Under the pieces are notes generated by a model, which was not told where the DNA came from, did no database searches, and saw only the letters and a list, made by a program, of their open reading frames with translations. The translations under genes were made by a program, and so were the position numbers. A stretch of 64,000 nucleotides of DNA from Chthoniobacterales bacterium (GTDB lineage: Bacteria; Verrucomicrobiota; Verrucomicrobiia; Chthoniobacterales; Terrimicrobiaceae): positions 99,595-163,594 of the forward strand of contig JACSRU010000115.1 in the NCBI GenBank assembly GCA_014879575.1, in the 5' to 3' direction. This document shows, in pieces, positions 9,433-18,985 of this stretch (positions are counted from its first letter, which is position 1; every line of letters begins with the position of its first letter).

Positions 9433-11153
9433 ACGGCGGGATTTTGCAGGGAGCTTTTGAAAACTTCGAGGGCTTTCTTGATAAAGGGATCGTTTTTGAA
9501 ATCCTCGCTCGGATCTTTCGGCGGCTTCTGTGGTTCCACGGCCGCGGGTTTGGCGGGTTCGGCAGGCGCCTCGGGGATCGGTTCCGGTTCGGATGGTTGC
9601 GCGAGCGAGTCATCCCACTCGAAGACCAATTTGGCCGTTCGAGACAAAGCCTTGGTGAGTATGGATTCTATCTCCTTGAGACCCGTTTCCATCCAGAAAC
9701 TCTCCGAGTGTTCCTTGGAGGCGGCGGGGAAACGGACGAAAAGTTTTCCTCCTTCAAACCGTTCGAAGAGCCCGTCCCGGAGCCATCCGTAGCGGATGAG
9801 GGAGTTCTTCGCCAGCTCCCCCGCGGTTTTCTCCCAAATCATGGCTGCCGAAACTCCGGCTTCCTCCGGATCCGGTGCGGGGGTGGTCGGGGGCGGAGGT
9901 GCCTGTGGGGGTTTTTGCTCGGGAGCAACTCGCGCGACGGGCGCGGGCGGAGGCGTGGGAGGCGCCGGCGCGGGTGCAGGAGCTTTGATTTGCGGAGGAG
10001 TCGCCGGGACCGACGACTTCGGGAGGACCCCTTCCCCGCCGCTGAGACTCGTCAGGGTCTCGATCACATCCGTGAGGCTTGTCTCATCCAGAAGGTGCAA
10101 TGCCTTGATGACCGCGACATCAAGCTGGAGTTTTTTGTCGGCGACCCACTTCATCCGGTCTTCCGCCTCGCCAAAATGGTCCACGAGATCCAACAGTTTT
10201 CCCTGCGGGACCTGGGAAGTCTGGCCGGTGGCCGCAGCAACGAGCAGATCCCGGAGATGGGCGATAAGATCCGCCGTGAGCCGGGAGAGATCCTTGCCGG
10301 CATCCGACTGCTCGGCCACGAGACCCAGCGCACCGGCCGCATCCCTTGCGAAAAGGTGATTGGCAAGCCCGGCAACCGTCTCCTTGGACGTAAAGCCGAA
10401 AACATCCATCACGTCCTGGGCCTGAATCTTCTCCTGGCAGAACGCGACCATCTGGTCGAGCATGCTCTCGGCGTCGCGCAATCCGCCTTCTGCGCCGCGG
10501 GCAATCGTCTCGGCGGCGGCGGGATCGAGGGAAATGTTCTCGGCCTGCGCGATGTAGGCCAGATGCGAGGCGATCAGCTCCGTGGGAATCCGGCGGAGAT
10601 CGAAGCGCTGACACCGGCTCGTGATCGTGGCTGGCAACTTCTGGGCCTCGGTCGTGGCAAAAATAAATTTCACGTGTGGAGGCGGCTCCTCGAGGGTTTT
10701 GAGCAGGGCATTGAAGGCTGCCGTGCTCAACATGTGGACCTCGTCGATGAGATAGATCTTGAAAGGCCCGCGCGCTGGCGCATAGGCGGCGTTTTCGCGG
10801 AGGTCGCGGATGTTTTCGACTCCGTTGGTGCTCGCGCCGTCAATCTCGATCACATCCAGGCTGCGCCCGTCGGCGATTTCCCGACAGGCATCGCACGCGC
10901 CGCAGGGCGTCGTCGTCGGACCGTTCACGCAATTGAGCGCCTTGGCGAGAATCCGCGCCGTCGAGGTCTTGCCGATTCCGCGCGGTCCGACAAAAAGATA
11001 GGCCTGCGCAAGCCGGTTGGCCGATACCGCATTCTGGAGCGTTCGGGTGATATGATCCTGGCCGACAACCTCGGCAAACGTCTGGGGACGGTATTTTCTG
11101 GCAAAAACACGGTAGCTCACCCCGAAACTATTACCGCCCCCACTCACGGGCAT
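9429..11153 (-). CDS. dnaX: DNA polymerase III subunits gamma and tau
   Basis: A 574-aa clamp-loader ATPase. It has YRVFARKYRPQTFAEVVGQ, the Walker A GPRGIGKTST, zinc cysteines in CVNGPTTTPCGACDAC, Walker B LIDEVHML and sensor 1 TTSRCQRFDLR. A proline/alanine-rich hinge (about 380-430) leads to a tau-like C-terminal domain. The listed ATG at 11153 adds MPVSGGGNSFG. A GTG at 11120 would give the canonical VSYRVFARKYRP start and is equally possible. No obvious frameshift slippery run was seen. Confidence 0.93.
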   Translation of the reverse strand: MPVSGGGNSFGVSYRVFARKYRPQTFAEVVGQDHITRTLQNAVSANRLAQAYLFVGPRGIGKTSTARILAKALNCVNGPTTTPCGACDACREIADGRSLDVIEIDGASTNGVENIRDLRENAAYAPARGPFKIYLIDEVHMLSTAAFNALLKTLEEPPPHVKFIFATTEAQKLPATITSRCQRFDLRRIPTELIASHLAYIAQAENISLDPAAAETIARGAEGGLRDAESMLDQMVAFCQEKIQAQDVMDVFGFTSKETVAGLANHLFARDAAGALGLVAEQSDAGKDLSRLTADLIAHLRDLLVAAATGQTSQVPQGKLLDLVDHFGEAEDRMKWVADKKLQLDVAVIKALHLLDETSLTDVIETLTSLSGGEGVLPKSSVPATPPQIKAPAPAPAPPTPPPAPVARVAPEQKPPQAPPPPTTPAPDPEEAGVSAAMIWEKTAGELAKNSLIRYGWLRDGLFERFEGGKLFVRFPAASKEHSESFWMETGLKEIESILTKALSRTAKLVFEWDDSLAQPSEPEPIPEAPAEPAKPAAVEPQKPPKDPSEDFKNDPFIKKALEVFKSSLQNPAV

Positions 11154-11402
11154 CCAGCAGGATTTGTGCGAACTTTTCGTCGGCCGATTCCCCCCTCCGT
11201 CCCGATGTCCACCTCGATCACCTCACAGACTTCCCGCCAACCGGGAAAATTTCAGGTGTTTGGGAAGCCACTGCACGGAGTCGGCTTGACCGGCGGGATC
11301 CGGCAATCCCTTCCCCCGGGAAATAGGCGGGCTCCATCGGGTGGATCAATGTTTGATGCCCGGGATGGACAGCGACCGGGAATCCGGACAGTCTGCACCA
11401 CC
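11154..11402. other. Divergent intergenic region dnaX / permease
   Basis: About 250 bp between divergent genes. A small inverted repeat (GGGATCCGGCAATCCC near 11297) is visible. Otherwise nothing recognisable was found. Confidence 0.4.
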
Positions 11403-12146
11403 ATGTTGGAATCATCCTGGCAATGGATCTTCGCCTACGGCGCGGCGATCTGCATCGGACTGAGCAAAACCGGTTTTGGGGGCGTTGGGATGCTGGCCGT
11501 TCTTCTCATGGCCCAGGTGTTGCCCGCGAAGGAATCCACGGGAGCCGTTCTGCCCCTCCTGATCGTGGCGGATGTCTTTGCCGTCCGCAGCTTCCAGAAA
11601 TTCACGGTCTGGCGACACTTGAAAAAATTGCTGCCTCCGGCCGTCGTGGGGGTTGTGTCAGGCTGGCTTTTGATGCCACGGATTTCCGACCGGGTGTTCG
11701 GGCCGCTGATCGGGTGGGTGGTTCTCGCGCTGATCGTCCTGACCGTGATCCAAAAACTCTCCGGCCGCCTCTCGGCGAGCGCGGCGGAGCACCCTTCGAT
11801 CGTCTGGCCGCTCGGCTGGATCGCCGGGGTAACCACCATGCTCGCCAACGCCGCCGGGGCGGTCATGACCATTTACCTGCTGGCCTGCCGGTTGCCGAAA
11901 TACGAATTTGTCGGGACGGCCGCCTGGTATTTTCTCATCGTGAACGTGATCAAGGTTCCCTTCAGCGCCTCGCTCGGTCTCATCAATTTTTCCTCGCTGT
12001 GGCTGAATGCCCTTCTTGTTCCCGGAATCCTCGTGGGCGTGCTTGCCGGCCGATTTTTTCTGGGAAAGATCCCCCAGGATGCCTTCGAATGGCTGATGAT
12101 CGCGTTCTCGCTGGTCGGCGGACTCCGGTTGATATTTGTCGGGTGA
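11403..12146 (+). CDS. TauE/SafE family membrane permease
   Basis: A 247-aa integral membrane protein with about eight hydrophobic segments. The N-terminal GLSKTGFGGVGMLAVLLMAQVLP and the second-half GVTTMLANAAGAVMTIYLLA are the two family hallmarks. The family exports or imports sulfite, sulfoacetate and related organosulfur anions, and the substrate here is unknown. The start is set at ATG 11403, giving a short cytoplasmic N-terminus before the first membrane helix. Much longer upstream extensions of the frame run antisense through dnaX and are not coding. Confidence 0.85.
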   Translation: MLESSWQWIFAYGAAICIGLSKTGFGGVGMLAVLLMAQVLPAKESTGAVLPLLIVADVFAVRSFQKFTVWRHLKKLLPPAVVGVVSGWLLMPRISDRVFGPLIGWVVLALIVLTVIQKLSGRLSASAAEHPSIVWPLGWIAGVTTMLANAAGAVMTIYLLACRLPKYEFVGTAAWYFLIVNVIKVPFSASLGLINFSSLWLNALLVPGILVGVLAGRFFLGKIPQDAFEWLMIAFSLVGGLRLIFVG

Positions 12147-12156
12147 GTCCCTGCGG

Positions 12157-13908
12157 TCAGGCTTCGGGGCCAGGGCGGAGGGGTTTGGGTTTTGTGTTCA
12201 GGCAGGAGATTTCAGCGGAGCCGTCCTTTTTCAGGAGGATGAGATGGTCGTGGAAGGCCTTGAGGGTGCTCCTGTGGCCGATGCTGACAAATGAGATGCC
12301 GAGTTCACGGAGACGCAGGTAGAGATGACGTTCGCTCTCCTCATCGAGCGAGCTGGTGGCTTCATCCAAAAAGGCCAGGAGAGGTTTGCGGAGGAAGATC
12401 CGCGCGAAGGAGACGCGTTGTTGTTCCCCGAGGGAAAGGACGTTTGTCCAATCGACGACACGGTTGAAATCCCCGTCCACACGATTCAGCACCTCGATAA
12501 AATTCACCTTTCCAAGAGCCTGCCGGATCAGTTGGTCATCCGCCCCTTCCTCGCTTTGTGGATAGACCAGCTGGGCGCGCAGACTGCCCTGAACCATATA
12601 GGGGCGCTGGGAGAGGAAAATGAGGCTGTTGAGCTTGGGGCGCTCGATCGTCCCACCGCCATTTGCCCACAATCCCGCAATCGTCCGGAGCAGGGAACTT
12701 TTCCCGGTGCCGCTCGGCCCCATGACAAGCACACTCTCCCCTGGCGGCAGGGTAAAGTTCAGGTTGCGGGTCAGCGTTTTCGCTCCGTCGGGAGTCTGCA
12801 CCGTGAGATTTGTCAGCTTGAGATGCGCGGCGTTTTCCGCAATTTCGATTTGTCGGCCCTTCTCCATCAGCGCGTCCTCGGTATCGAAGTCATCGAGTTC
12901 ATCCCAGAGATCGCCAAGGCGCTTGATGCCGGCCGCAAAGGCGCTCAACCCTTCAAACTGCAGAATGATCACGCTCAAGGCCATGAGCACCTGGGCAAAG
13001 GCGCTCTGGGCCTGTGTGACGACCCCGAACTCGACTTGGCCAAGGATATACATCGGCCCCACGATGAGAGTCGGGATGACCAGAGACACGTAGTTGTAGC
13101 TGTTCGTGAAGAATCCGAGCGTCCGGTTCCATCCGATGATGCGCAGAGTGTTGCCCACCACCTCCGCAAATCGTGTCATCAGGTCGCGGTGCTCACGTTT
13201 TTCCCCGCGGAAAAAGGCGATGCTCTCCGCATTGTCCCGCACCCGGATGAGGGCGTAGCGGAAGTCCGCCTCCTTTCGGTATTGATGAAAATTCAGGCTG
13301 ACAAGGCGGTGCCCGATCCAAATCGAGAGCCCGGTGCCGAGCGTCGCGTAGAGGAACAACGAGACGGGCAACGTCCACGAAATCGTCCACAAAACCCCGA
13401 GAAACGCCGCGAGCGTGACGCCGGAATTGATCAGGGTGAGAAAATAGCCGAGAACCCCGGTGGTGAACGATTTGACATCCTCCGAAATTCGTTGATCCGG
13501 GTTGTCCACGCGGTGCGATGTGCGCAGGCGATAATAGGCGCGGTTAAAAAAGTAGCGTTTGACCAACAGGCGGGTCATCCACTGCCGCCATAAAAGTGAG
13601 AGCCTCTCGCCGGTATACCGGTAGAAGACCCCAATGGGAACCGCGATGGCAAAGACGCCAAGATAAAGCCAAAGGTTTTTGTAAAATCCTGCGGAATCCC
13701 GCTGGACGAGCGACGTGATAAAATTGCGTCCGGCGAAGCTCACAAGCACCTGGACCACGCCAACTGCGAGACAGAGCCCAAGCATGGTAATGGCAAGAAG
13801 ACGCGCCTCCCGACGATGGGGATCAAAAAAAAATGCCCGCGAGAGCTGGCCCAGCCGACGGAGGACGACCGGATGCAGGGCCGTGTATTCGGGTACGGGT
13901 TCTGCCAC
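12157..13908 (-). CDS. ABC transporter, YddA/SbmA-BacA type with fused ATPase
   Basis: A 583-aa half-transporter. The N-terminal half has about six membrane helices with the family block WRQWMTRLLVKRYFFNRAYY and the VDNPDQRISEDV motif shared with peroxisomal ABCD and YddA proteins. The C-terminal ATPase has Walker A GPSGTGKSS, signature SLGEQQR, Walker B LLAFLDEATSSLD and switch H in SIGHRS. It probably works as a homodimer. BacA relatives import peptides or long-chain fatty acyl compounds. The GTG at 13908 is preferred over an upstream TTG. It converges on the permease gene, 10 bp apart. Confidence 0.87.
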   Translation of the reverse strand: MAEPVPEYTALHPVVLRRLGQLSRAFFFDPHRREARLLAITMLGLCLAVGVVQVLVSFAGRNFITSLVQRDSAGFYKNLWLYLGVFAIAVPIGVFYRYTGERLSLLWRQWMTRLLVKRYFFNRAYYRLRTSHRVDNPDQRISEDVKSFTTGVLGYFLTLINSGVTLAAFLGVLWTISWTLPVSLFLYATLGTGLSIWIGHRLVSLNFHQYRKEADFRYALIRVRDNAESIAFFRGEKREHRDLMTRFAEVVGNTLRIIGWNRTLGFFTNSYNYVSLVIPTLIVGPMYILGQVEFGVVTQAQSAFAQVLMALSVIILQFEGLSAFAAGIKRLGDLWDELDDFDTEDALMEKGRQIEIAENAAHLKLTNLTVQTPDGAKTLTRNLNFTLPPGESVLVMGPSGTGKSSLLRTIAGLWANGGGTIERPKLNSLIFLSQRPYMVQGSLRAQLVYPQSEEGADDQLIRQALGKVNFIEVLNRVDGDFNRVVDWTNVLSLGEQQRVSFARIFLRKPLLAFLDEATSSLDEESERHLYLRLRELGISFVSIGHRSTLKAFHDHLILLKKDGSAEISCLNTKPKPLRPGPEA

Positions 13909-14058
13909 GCCGCAAGTTAACAACCTGTGGCTTCAAAGCGCAATCGCCGGAGTGATCTGCCGTAGATTTTCCCATGCCATCCCCTGAAAAAATCATCCCC
14001 TCCCGTTTTCCGTATTTGCTTTTTTCTTCGGTGATGCGGAAATGTCCCGGGTTTCGCC

Positions 14059-15219
14059 ATGCGCGTCCTTTTCATCAATCACACCATCAAAAAAAGCGGG
14101 GCGGGGATCAGCTTGGGGACGCTGGTGAAGAACCTTCCCGATGCGGTGGAGCCGCATTTTTTGCTGCGGAAGGGTTCGGAGGTGGATGGGATCCTGGGGG
14201 TGGGATCCCGCCCGGTGGTGCATGGACGCTTCATTTCGCAGACGATGACGACGATGTATGGGCAGGGGCTGCCCTTTCCGCAATTTGCGTGGCAGTTGGT
14301 GAAGGCGCCTTACAGCGCGGCCCGTGTCCGGGGGCTGTGCCGCCGATGGGGGATCGATCTTGTCCATATCAACGAGACCACCCTGCTGGCCGATGCCTGG
14401 GGGGCGGCCTGGGCGGGCGTGCCGGTGTTCATTCATGCCCGCACCGCGTGTCAGTTGCGGCCGTTTGAGCGGTGGTTTCTGGAGGTCACGGGGCGTCTGA
14501 AATCGGCCCGCTTCCTGGCAATTGACGACGAGGTGCGCGACAGCCTGCCATCCGTCTGCCGGGAAAAATGCGAGGTGGTTCATAATCCGATCTCCCTGGG
14601 TCCCAATCCGGACCCGTCCGACGTGGAGGCCCTGCGTGCCGCGTGGGGGGTGCGGTCCGGCGAAGTGGTGGTCGGGCAGGCGGCGTCCCTCCATCCGGAG
14701 AAGGGGATTTGGGACATTTTGCATCTGGCGGAGGCCACGCGGGAGACGTTGCCGGATGTCCGTTTTGTTCTGGTTGGGGACACCGCCGCCGCGGTCGGAT
14801 GCGGACCGCAGCTTGCCGAGGCCATCCGCTCGCGCTCGCTTGCCGGGAGGGTGGTTCTTGCAGGATACGAAAGCCGACTGGCACTGGTCTATGCGGCCTT
14901 TGATGTGGCGCTCTGCCTGTTTGGCGGGGGGTTGGGCGGAGTGGGCCGGGCGGCCTATGAAGCCGGACTTTCCGGCAAACCGTTGGTGGCCACCCTGCCG
15001 GACCCGGCGGCATCGAAGACCCTGCAGAACGGGGTGAGCGGCCTGTTGTTCACACAGGAAGATGTGTCGGGCATCCGCGCGGCCGTCGAGCGGCTGGCCG
15101 GAGACCCCGCCCTGCGCGCCAGCCTCGGCGCGGCGGCGAAGTCCGCACTCGCCGAACGCCACGATCCCGCGCATGTGGCTGCCCGTGTCGTGTCGCTCTA
15201 CCGGGGCGTCCTCCCATGA
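14059..15219 (+). CDS. Glycosyltransferase family 4 protein
   Basis: A 386-aa GT-B fold protein. The N-terminal MRVLFINHTIKKSGAGISL is an acceptor-domain start, and the C-terminal donor domain shows VGQAASLHPEKGIWDIL and a modified E-x7-E region, GRAAYEAGLSGKPLVATL. It likely adds a sugar to a surface polysaccharide or lipid-linked glycan in the cytoplasm. It overlaps the next gene by 4 bp, so the two are a coupled glycan pair. Donor and acceptor are unknown. Confidence 0.85.
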   Translation: MRVLFINHTIKKSGAGISLGTLVKNLPDAVEPHFLLRKGSEVDGILGVGSRPVVHGRFISQTMTTMYGQGLPFPQFAWQLVKAPYSAARVRGLCRRWGIDLVHINETTLLADAWGAAWAGVPVFIHARTACQLRPFERWFLEVTGRLKSARFLAIDDEVRDSLPSVCREKCEVVHNPISLGPNPDPSDVEALRAAWGVRSGEVVVGQAASLHPEKGIWDILHLAEATRETLPDVRFVLVGDTAAAVGCGPQLAEAIRSRSLAGRVVLAGYESRLALVYAAFDVALCLFGGGLGGVGRAAYEAGLSGKPLVATLPDPAASKTLQNGVSGLLFTQEDVSGIRAAVERLAGDPALRASLGAAAKSALAERHDPAHVAARVVSLYRGVLP

Positions 15220-16088
15220 TCGTCGCCCCCTGCGGAGGCGGGTTCCGGTTGGGAAACCGGCTGGAAATGTTCCTGCATCTGGGTGCCTTCAGTCATCGCG
15301 CGGGCGTTCCCGTGGCCATTCCCTCCTTCGCCGGCCATGCGGAGGATTTCGCCGGCACGCGGCGCAATCCCTTCTGCCTTTTCCCCCGCCGGGAATCCTT
15401 CCGGTGGCTCCCACCGCTGGCAGCCCACACGCTGGCCTGGCTGCCAACCCGGCTGCCCGCCCTCGCTGCCGCCCTGGATGGCGTGTGCCTGGATTGTCCG
15501 AATGACCGGGAATTCGACCTCGCCTCCGCTGATTTCCTCGACCTCGCCCGAAGTCGGCGGTTTGTTTTTTTGCGCACGGGCTGGCAATACCGCGACTGGG
15601 ACGCCCTGCCGGACTTCCTTCCCGTCGCCCGGAAGTATTTCCATCCCGCCGCCCCTGTGGAACGCGCGGCCCGGGCAGTCGTCGAGGCGGCCCGCCGGAA
15701 GGCCGACATCGTGGTGGGCGTGCATGTGCGGCGCACGGACTTCCGTGACCACCTCGGAGGACGCTACTTTTTCAGCATCGAATCCTATGCGGCACGGATG
15801 AAGGAAATCGCGGCATCCGCCGGGAGCCGCCGCGTCGCCTTCGTGGTCTGCTCGGATGAACCCCGTCATCCCGGGGAATTTCCGGGGCTGGAGGTTGTCT
15901 GTTCCGGCCTCCCCGCGACCGGTGACCTTGCGGCACTGTCCTTTTGCGACGCGGTCACCGGCCCGGCCATCAGCTCTTTCAGCGGCTGGGCCGCGCTCAT
16001 GGGGGACCGCCCGTTTCTGGGCCTCGAGCCCGAGGCCCCCGCAGCCTCCCTCGCCGCCTTCGGTCCCTCGCCGCTGCTGAAACGTTGA
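15216..16088 (+). CDS. Fucosyltransferase-like protein (GT11-like)
   Basis: A 290-aa protein resembling alpha-1,2-fucosyltransferases. It has a GGGFRLGNRLEMFLHL start (the family's G-x-L-G-N-x-L-F/M block) and the GDP-fucose motif VGVHVRRTDFRDH near residue 170. The end, SFSGWAALMGDRPFLGLEP, fits the SxFSWWAA block of the family. The family acts in the cytoplasm on surface glycans. It overlaps the preceding GT4 gene by 4 bp (ATGA). Overall similarity is limited, so the precise linkage is not claimed. Confidence 0.65.
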   Translation: MIVAPCGGGFRLGNRLEMFLHLGAFSHRAGVPVAIPSFAGHAEDFAGTRRNPFCLFPRRESFRWLPPLAAHTLAWLPTRLPALAAALDGVCLDCPNDREFDLASADFLDLARSRRFVFLRTGWQYRDWDALPDFLPVARKYFHPAAPVERAARAVVEAARRKADIVVGVHVRRTDFRDHLGGRYFFSIESYAARMKEIAASAGSRRVAFVVCSDEPRHPGEFPGLEVVCSGLPATGDLAALSFCDAVTGPAISSFSGWAALMGDRPFLGLEPEAPAASLAAFGPSPLLKR

Positions 16089-16094
16089 AAGTCC

Positions 16095-16123
16095 TTGCGG
16101 AATCGTGAGTGCCACTTTAGTAT
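16095..16123 (+). promoter_or_regulatory. Promoter of the Phd-RelE pair
   Basis: A -35 box TTGCGG (16095-16100) and a -10 box TAGTAT (16118-16123) are separated by 17 bp. Only 6 bp separate the -10 from the ATG, so the mRNA would be nearly leaderless. Confidence 0.55.
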
Positions 16124-16129
16124 CACTCC

Positions 16130-16387
16130 ATGCGAACCGAACTTGTCACAACCCTCAAGCGCAAGGCGACCGACGTTATTTCCCGGCTTGCCAGTGACCA
16201 GGAGCCCGTGCTGATCACCCAGCATGGACTCCCTGCCGCATATCTCATTGATGTGCGAATGTATGAGGGCATACAAAAGAGACTGACGCTCCTTGAGGGT
16301 ATCGCCCGCGGCGAGAAAGCCATTCTGGAGAAGCGCGTTGTTCCCCACAAGGAGGCAAGGCAGAGGATGGCGCGATGGCTCGCATAA
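16130..16387 (+). CDS. Phd/YefM-family antitoxin
   Basis: An 85-aa protein. The N-terminal part KATDVISRLASDQEPVLITQHGLPAAYLIDV is the Phd/YefM DNA-binding fold, and the C-terminal helix should clasp the toxin. The next gene overlaps it by 13 bp and encodes a RelE/ParE toxin, the usual order. It probably represses its own promoter. The pair sits beside a palindromic repeat, a common chromosomal location for such modules. Confidence 0.85.
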   Translation: MRTELVTTLKRKATDVISRLASDQEPVLITQHGLPAAYLIDVRMYEGIQKRLTLLEGIARGEKAILEKRVVPHKEARQRMARWLA

Positions 16388-16686
16388 TCTGGACTGAGCC
16401 CGCGCTCCAAGACCTAGACGCGATCGCGGATTATATTTCCCTCGATAAGCCACTCGCGGCGCGCCAATTCGTTCAGCGGGTATTTGATCGAATCGAACAA
16501 CTTGCAACCCACCCAAAGAGCGGATCAGTGCCCGCCGAACTCAGGGGCACACCGTATCGCCAACTGGTCATTCCACCAGTCCGCATCTTTTATCGAACAC
16601 AGAATGGGGTTGTTTACATTGTTTACGCCATGCGGGATGAAAAACTTTTTCGGAACGACGACTTGCTCGAAAGAGATACGGACTAA
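16375..16686 (+). CDS. RelE/ParE-family toxin
   Basis: A 103-aa protein with the family layout: IIWTEPALQDLDAIADYIS, RIEQLATHPKSGSVPAELRGTPYR, then VRIFYRT and YIVYAMRDEK. Members are either ribosome-dependent mRNases (RelE) or gyrase inhibitors (ParE). The sequence alone does not settle which, although the ELRGTPYRQLVIPPVRIFYR block looks more ParE-like. It is translated with its antitoxin through the 13-bp overlap. Confidence 0.85.
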   Translation: MARIIWTEPALQDLDAIADYISLDKPLAARQFVQRVFDRIEQLATHPKSGSVPAELRGTPYRQLVIPPVRIFYRTQNGVVYIVYAMRDEKLFRNDDLLERDTD

Positions 16687-16740
16687 AGGAATGTGGTGGT
16701 GGAGGGGAAAAGTCCGTCTTCCTTAACTCCCGGATTCCTA

Positions 16741-17012
16741 GTGTGCTGTCATCCAAATAGCTTGATGTTTGCCGAAGAGAAATTTGCCGATTTTCAAGGC
16801 GCGAGCGAAGCACCTGTGTGGAGCCACACTGGTCGAGCGAGCAACGCGGAAAATCGGCAAATTCCTCACGGCCCGAAGGGTTAGCTGGAAAATGGCCCGG
16901 CACCCGCGTTGCTCCTCAGTCACGTATCGCAACGGATATGCTCCTTCGTCGCGCCTTGGCGGCGGGCCATTTTGCAGCCAACAAACATCAAGCTATTTGG
17001 ATGACAGCACAC
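16741..17012. repeat. Nested palindromic repeat, 272 bp, 31-bp perfect terminal inverted repeats
   Basis: Bases 16741-16771 are the exact reverse complement of 16982-17012. Inside lie two further inverted pairs, one around AATTTGCCGATTTTC and its complement (16780-16865), the other around GGAAAATGGCCCG and CGGGCCATTTTGC (16888-16976). It encodes no plausible protein. The terminal repeats suggest a MITE or other non-autonomous element. No convincing target duplication was seen. Confidence 0.75.
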
Positions 17013-17122
17013 CAGTGTTCCTTCTGAAAACCGCTGCAACGGATCGTGCGAAGCCCGAACAGTCAGGCTTTCAAAACTGAAAACCGAACACTGAACACTG
17101 AACCCTGAAAACTCCTCCTCCC

Positions 17123-18982
17123 TCACCCCACCCCAAACACCCTCGTCCATGCGGCAAATGCCGTGACGCGCCAGAGCGTCGGGCAGTGGACCCCTCCGGC
17201 GGAAAAGTCCTGCCACATCCGCCGCAGGCCCGCTTCATTCAAAATCTCCGGATGGTTGGCCGCCGCCTCGAGGGTGAGTGCGCAGGCCGCATCGGAAGAT
17301 TGGCGCAGCCATCGTTCTTCGGGTGTGGCGAATCCCAGTTTGTCGCGGCGCGCCACCACCGAGGGTGGAACGATGTCCCGCAGCGCGGACTTCAGGATGC
17401 GCTTGGTCACTCCGTTCCGGATTTTGAATTCGTCGGGCAGGGCGAGGGTCATCTCGACGAGTTCGTGGTCGAGGAAGGGGACCCGGGACTCGACGCCATG
17501 GGCCATCGAGTTGCGGTCCTCCCAGTGCAGGAGCATGGGCAGCGTGAGCCTCTGGATCATCAGCAGCGACATCGAGCGCGTCGTGGCGCGTGTCTCCGCG
17601 CGTTCGGGCCTTTGCCACGGCGGCATGGGAATTCCTTCGCCGAGGAGGAATCCCTTTGTCGCCCAAGGGTTGTTTTCGAGGGGATTTACCACCAACCGCT
17701 TGGCAATGCGAAACACCGTCCGGGGGGTGAACCAAAGTGCCATGCTGCGCAGGGTGTCAGCCCACCGCCAGTCATGATCCTCGCGGAAATGCCGGGCCTC
17801 GTTGAAAACGGTCCAGATTTTCAGCCGCCTGAGCATCCCGAGGAGATGGGGACCGAAGAACTGCGGGTAGCTGGCCAGCAATTCATCCCCGCCCTGGCCG
17901 TCCACCATCACCTTGAGCCCCTGCTCCCGTGCCATCTGGAAGACGGCGTATTGCGAGAGGATGCTGGCATTCGCAAGCGGTTCGTCTTGGGAAAAAGTGA
18001 CCCGTTCGAGCCGTTGCACAAGATCGGAGGCCGGGGGCGTCACCTCAATAAGCCGGGCTCCGGCCAATGCCGCCGCGTCGCGCGCGTAACGGCTTTCATC
18101 AAGGCGCGCATCGGGAAAATGGCAGTGGATTCCGGTCGGCTGCCGGCCGCTCCCCCTCAGGCGCGCCCTGGCGACACCGATGAGGGCGGAGGAATCCATG
18201 CCGCCCGAGAGGCAGAAGCCCAGCGGCACGTCGCTGCGCAGATGCAGCGAGACCACTTCAAACATTTTCTCGCGATACGCCCGGGTCGCATCCTCGAAGT
18301 CCCCCATCGGTTTTCCCGGAGAAGGAAGGCGATACCATGTCTGCGGCTCCGCGCGTGCGGGATGCCCGAGGTCAATCTCGAGCATCTCCCCGCCGCGCAA
18401 CTGTCCAACTCCGTCAAACAGCGTGTCCGCCGTGTGGTCCTGCGCTCCAAAAACCAAAAAATCCCGCACGCGGGCGGGATGAAGACGTGGCGTGGCGCCG
18501 AGCAATTGTTTGATTTCCGAGGCGAACTCCCAGCCGTCGGCGGTTTTGCGCCAATACAGCGGCTTGATGCCGAAGCGGTCCCGCGCGACCAGGACCCGCC
18601 TGCGTGCCGGATCAGCAATCACAAAGGCAAACATCCCCCGCAGGTGCCGCAGACAGTCCGCTCCCCACTTTTCATAAGCGGCAAGGAGAACCTCCGTGTC
18701 TCCCGCCGTCCGGAACTCCCCGCCGATCCGGTGCCGGAGTTCGATGTAATTGTAAATCTCTCCGTTGAAGACCACCACCGGACCGCCGGGCCGCCGCCGG
18801 AGGGGCTGGTTCGAGCCGGCCTGCGGGTCCAGAATGCTCAGCCGCCAGTGCGCGAGCGTCACGCGCTGCCCGCAGGCTTCCAGCACCTCCGTGCCCGAGG
18901 CATCGGGGCCACGGTGCGCCACCGGGATGATTTCCCTCTCCGGTTCGCCCATCGGTTCGATTCTTCCGAAAATTCCGCACAT
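17123..18982 (-). CDS. asnB: Asparagine synthase (glutamine-hydrolysing)
   Basis: A 619-aa class II amidotransferase. The catalytic Cys2 follows the initiator Met (MCGIFGRIEP), with HRGPDASG and FNGEIYNYIELR completing the glutaminase half. The synthetase half carries the PP-loop LSGGMDSSALIGV and SYFGARDHD-region equivalents such as MVDGQGGDELLASYP. It converts aspartate and glutamine to asparagine, or amidates a cell-surface precursor. The deacetylase-like gene ends 3 bp upstream on the same strand. That pairing is common in exopolysaccharide loci, so a role in surface glycan synthesis is possible. Confidence 0.9.
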   Translation of the reverse strand: MCGIFGRIEPMGEPEREIIPVAHRGPDASGTEVLEACGQRVTLAHWRLSILDPQAGSNQPLRRRPGGPVVVFNGEIYNYIELRHRIGGEFRTAGDTEVLLAAYEKWGADCLRHLRGMFAFVIADPARRRVLVARDRFGIKPLYWRKTADGWEFASEIKQLLGATPRLHPARVRDFLVFGAQDHTADTLFDGVGQLRGGEMLEIDLGHPARAEPQTWYRLPSPGKPMGDFEDATRAYREKMFEVVSLHLRSDVPLGFCLSGGMDSSALIGVARARLRGSGRQPTGIHCHFPDARLDESRYARDAAALAGARLIEVTPPASDLVQRLERVTFSQDEPLANASILSQYAVFQMAREQGLKVMVDGQGGDELLASYPQFFGPHLLGMLRRLKIWTVFNEARHFREDHDWRWADTLRSMALWFTPRTVFRIAKRLVVNPLENNPWATKGFLLGEGIPMPPWQRPERAETRATTRSMSLLMIQRLTLPMLLHWEDRNSMAHGVESRVPFLDHELVEMTLALPDEFKIRNGVTKRILKSALRDIVPPSVVARRDKLGFATPEERWLRQSSDAACALTLEAAANHPEILNEAGLRRMWQDFSAGGVHCPTLWRVTAFAAWTRVFGVG

Positions 18983-18985
18983 AAT

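Noticed and set aside
9354..11402. Very long plus-strand frame antisense to ybaB and dnaX
   Set aside because: It mirrors conserved minus-strand genes in GC-rich DNA and only its last part (from 11403) encodes a real protein, the permease.
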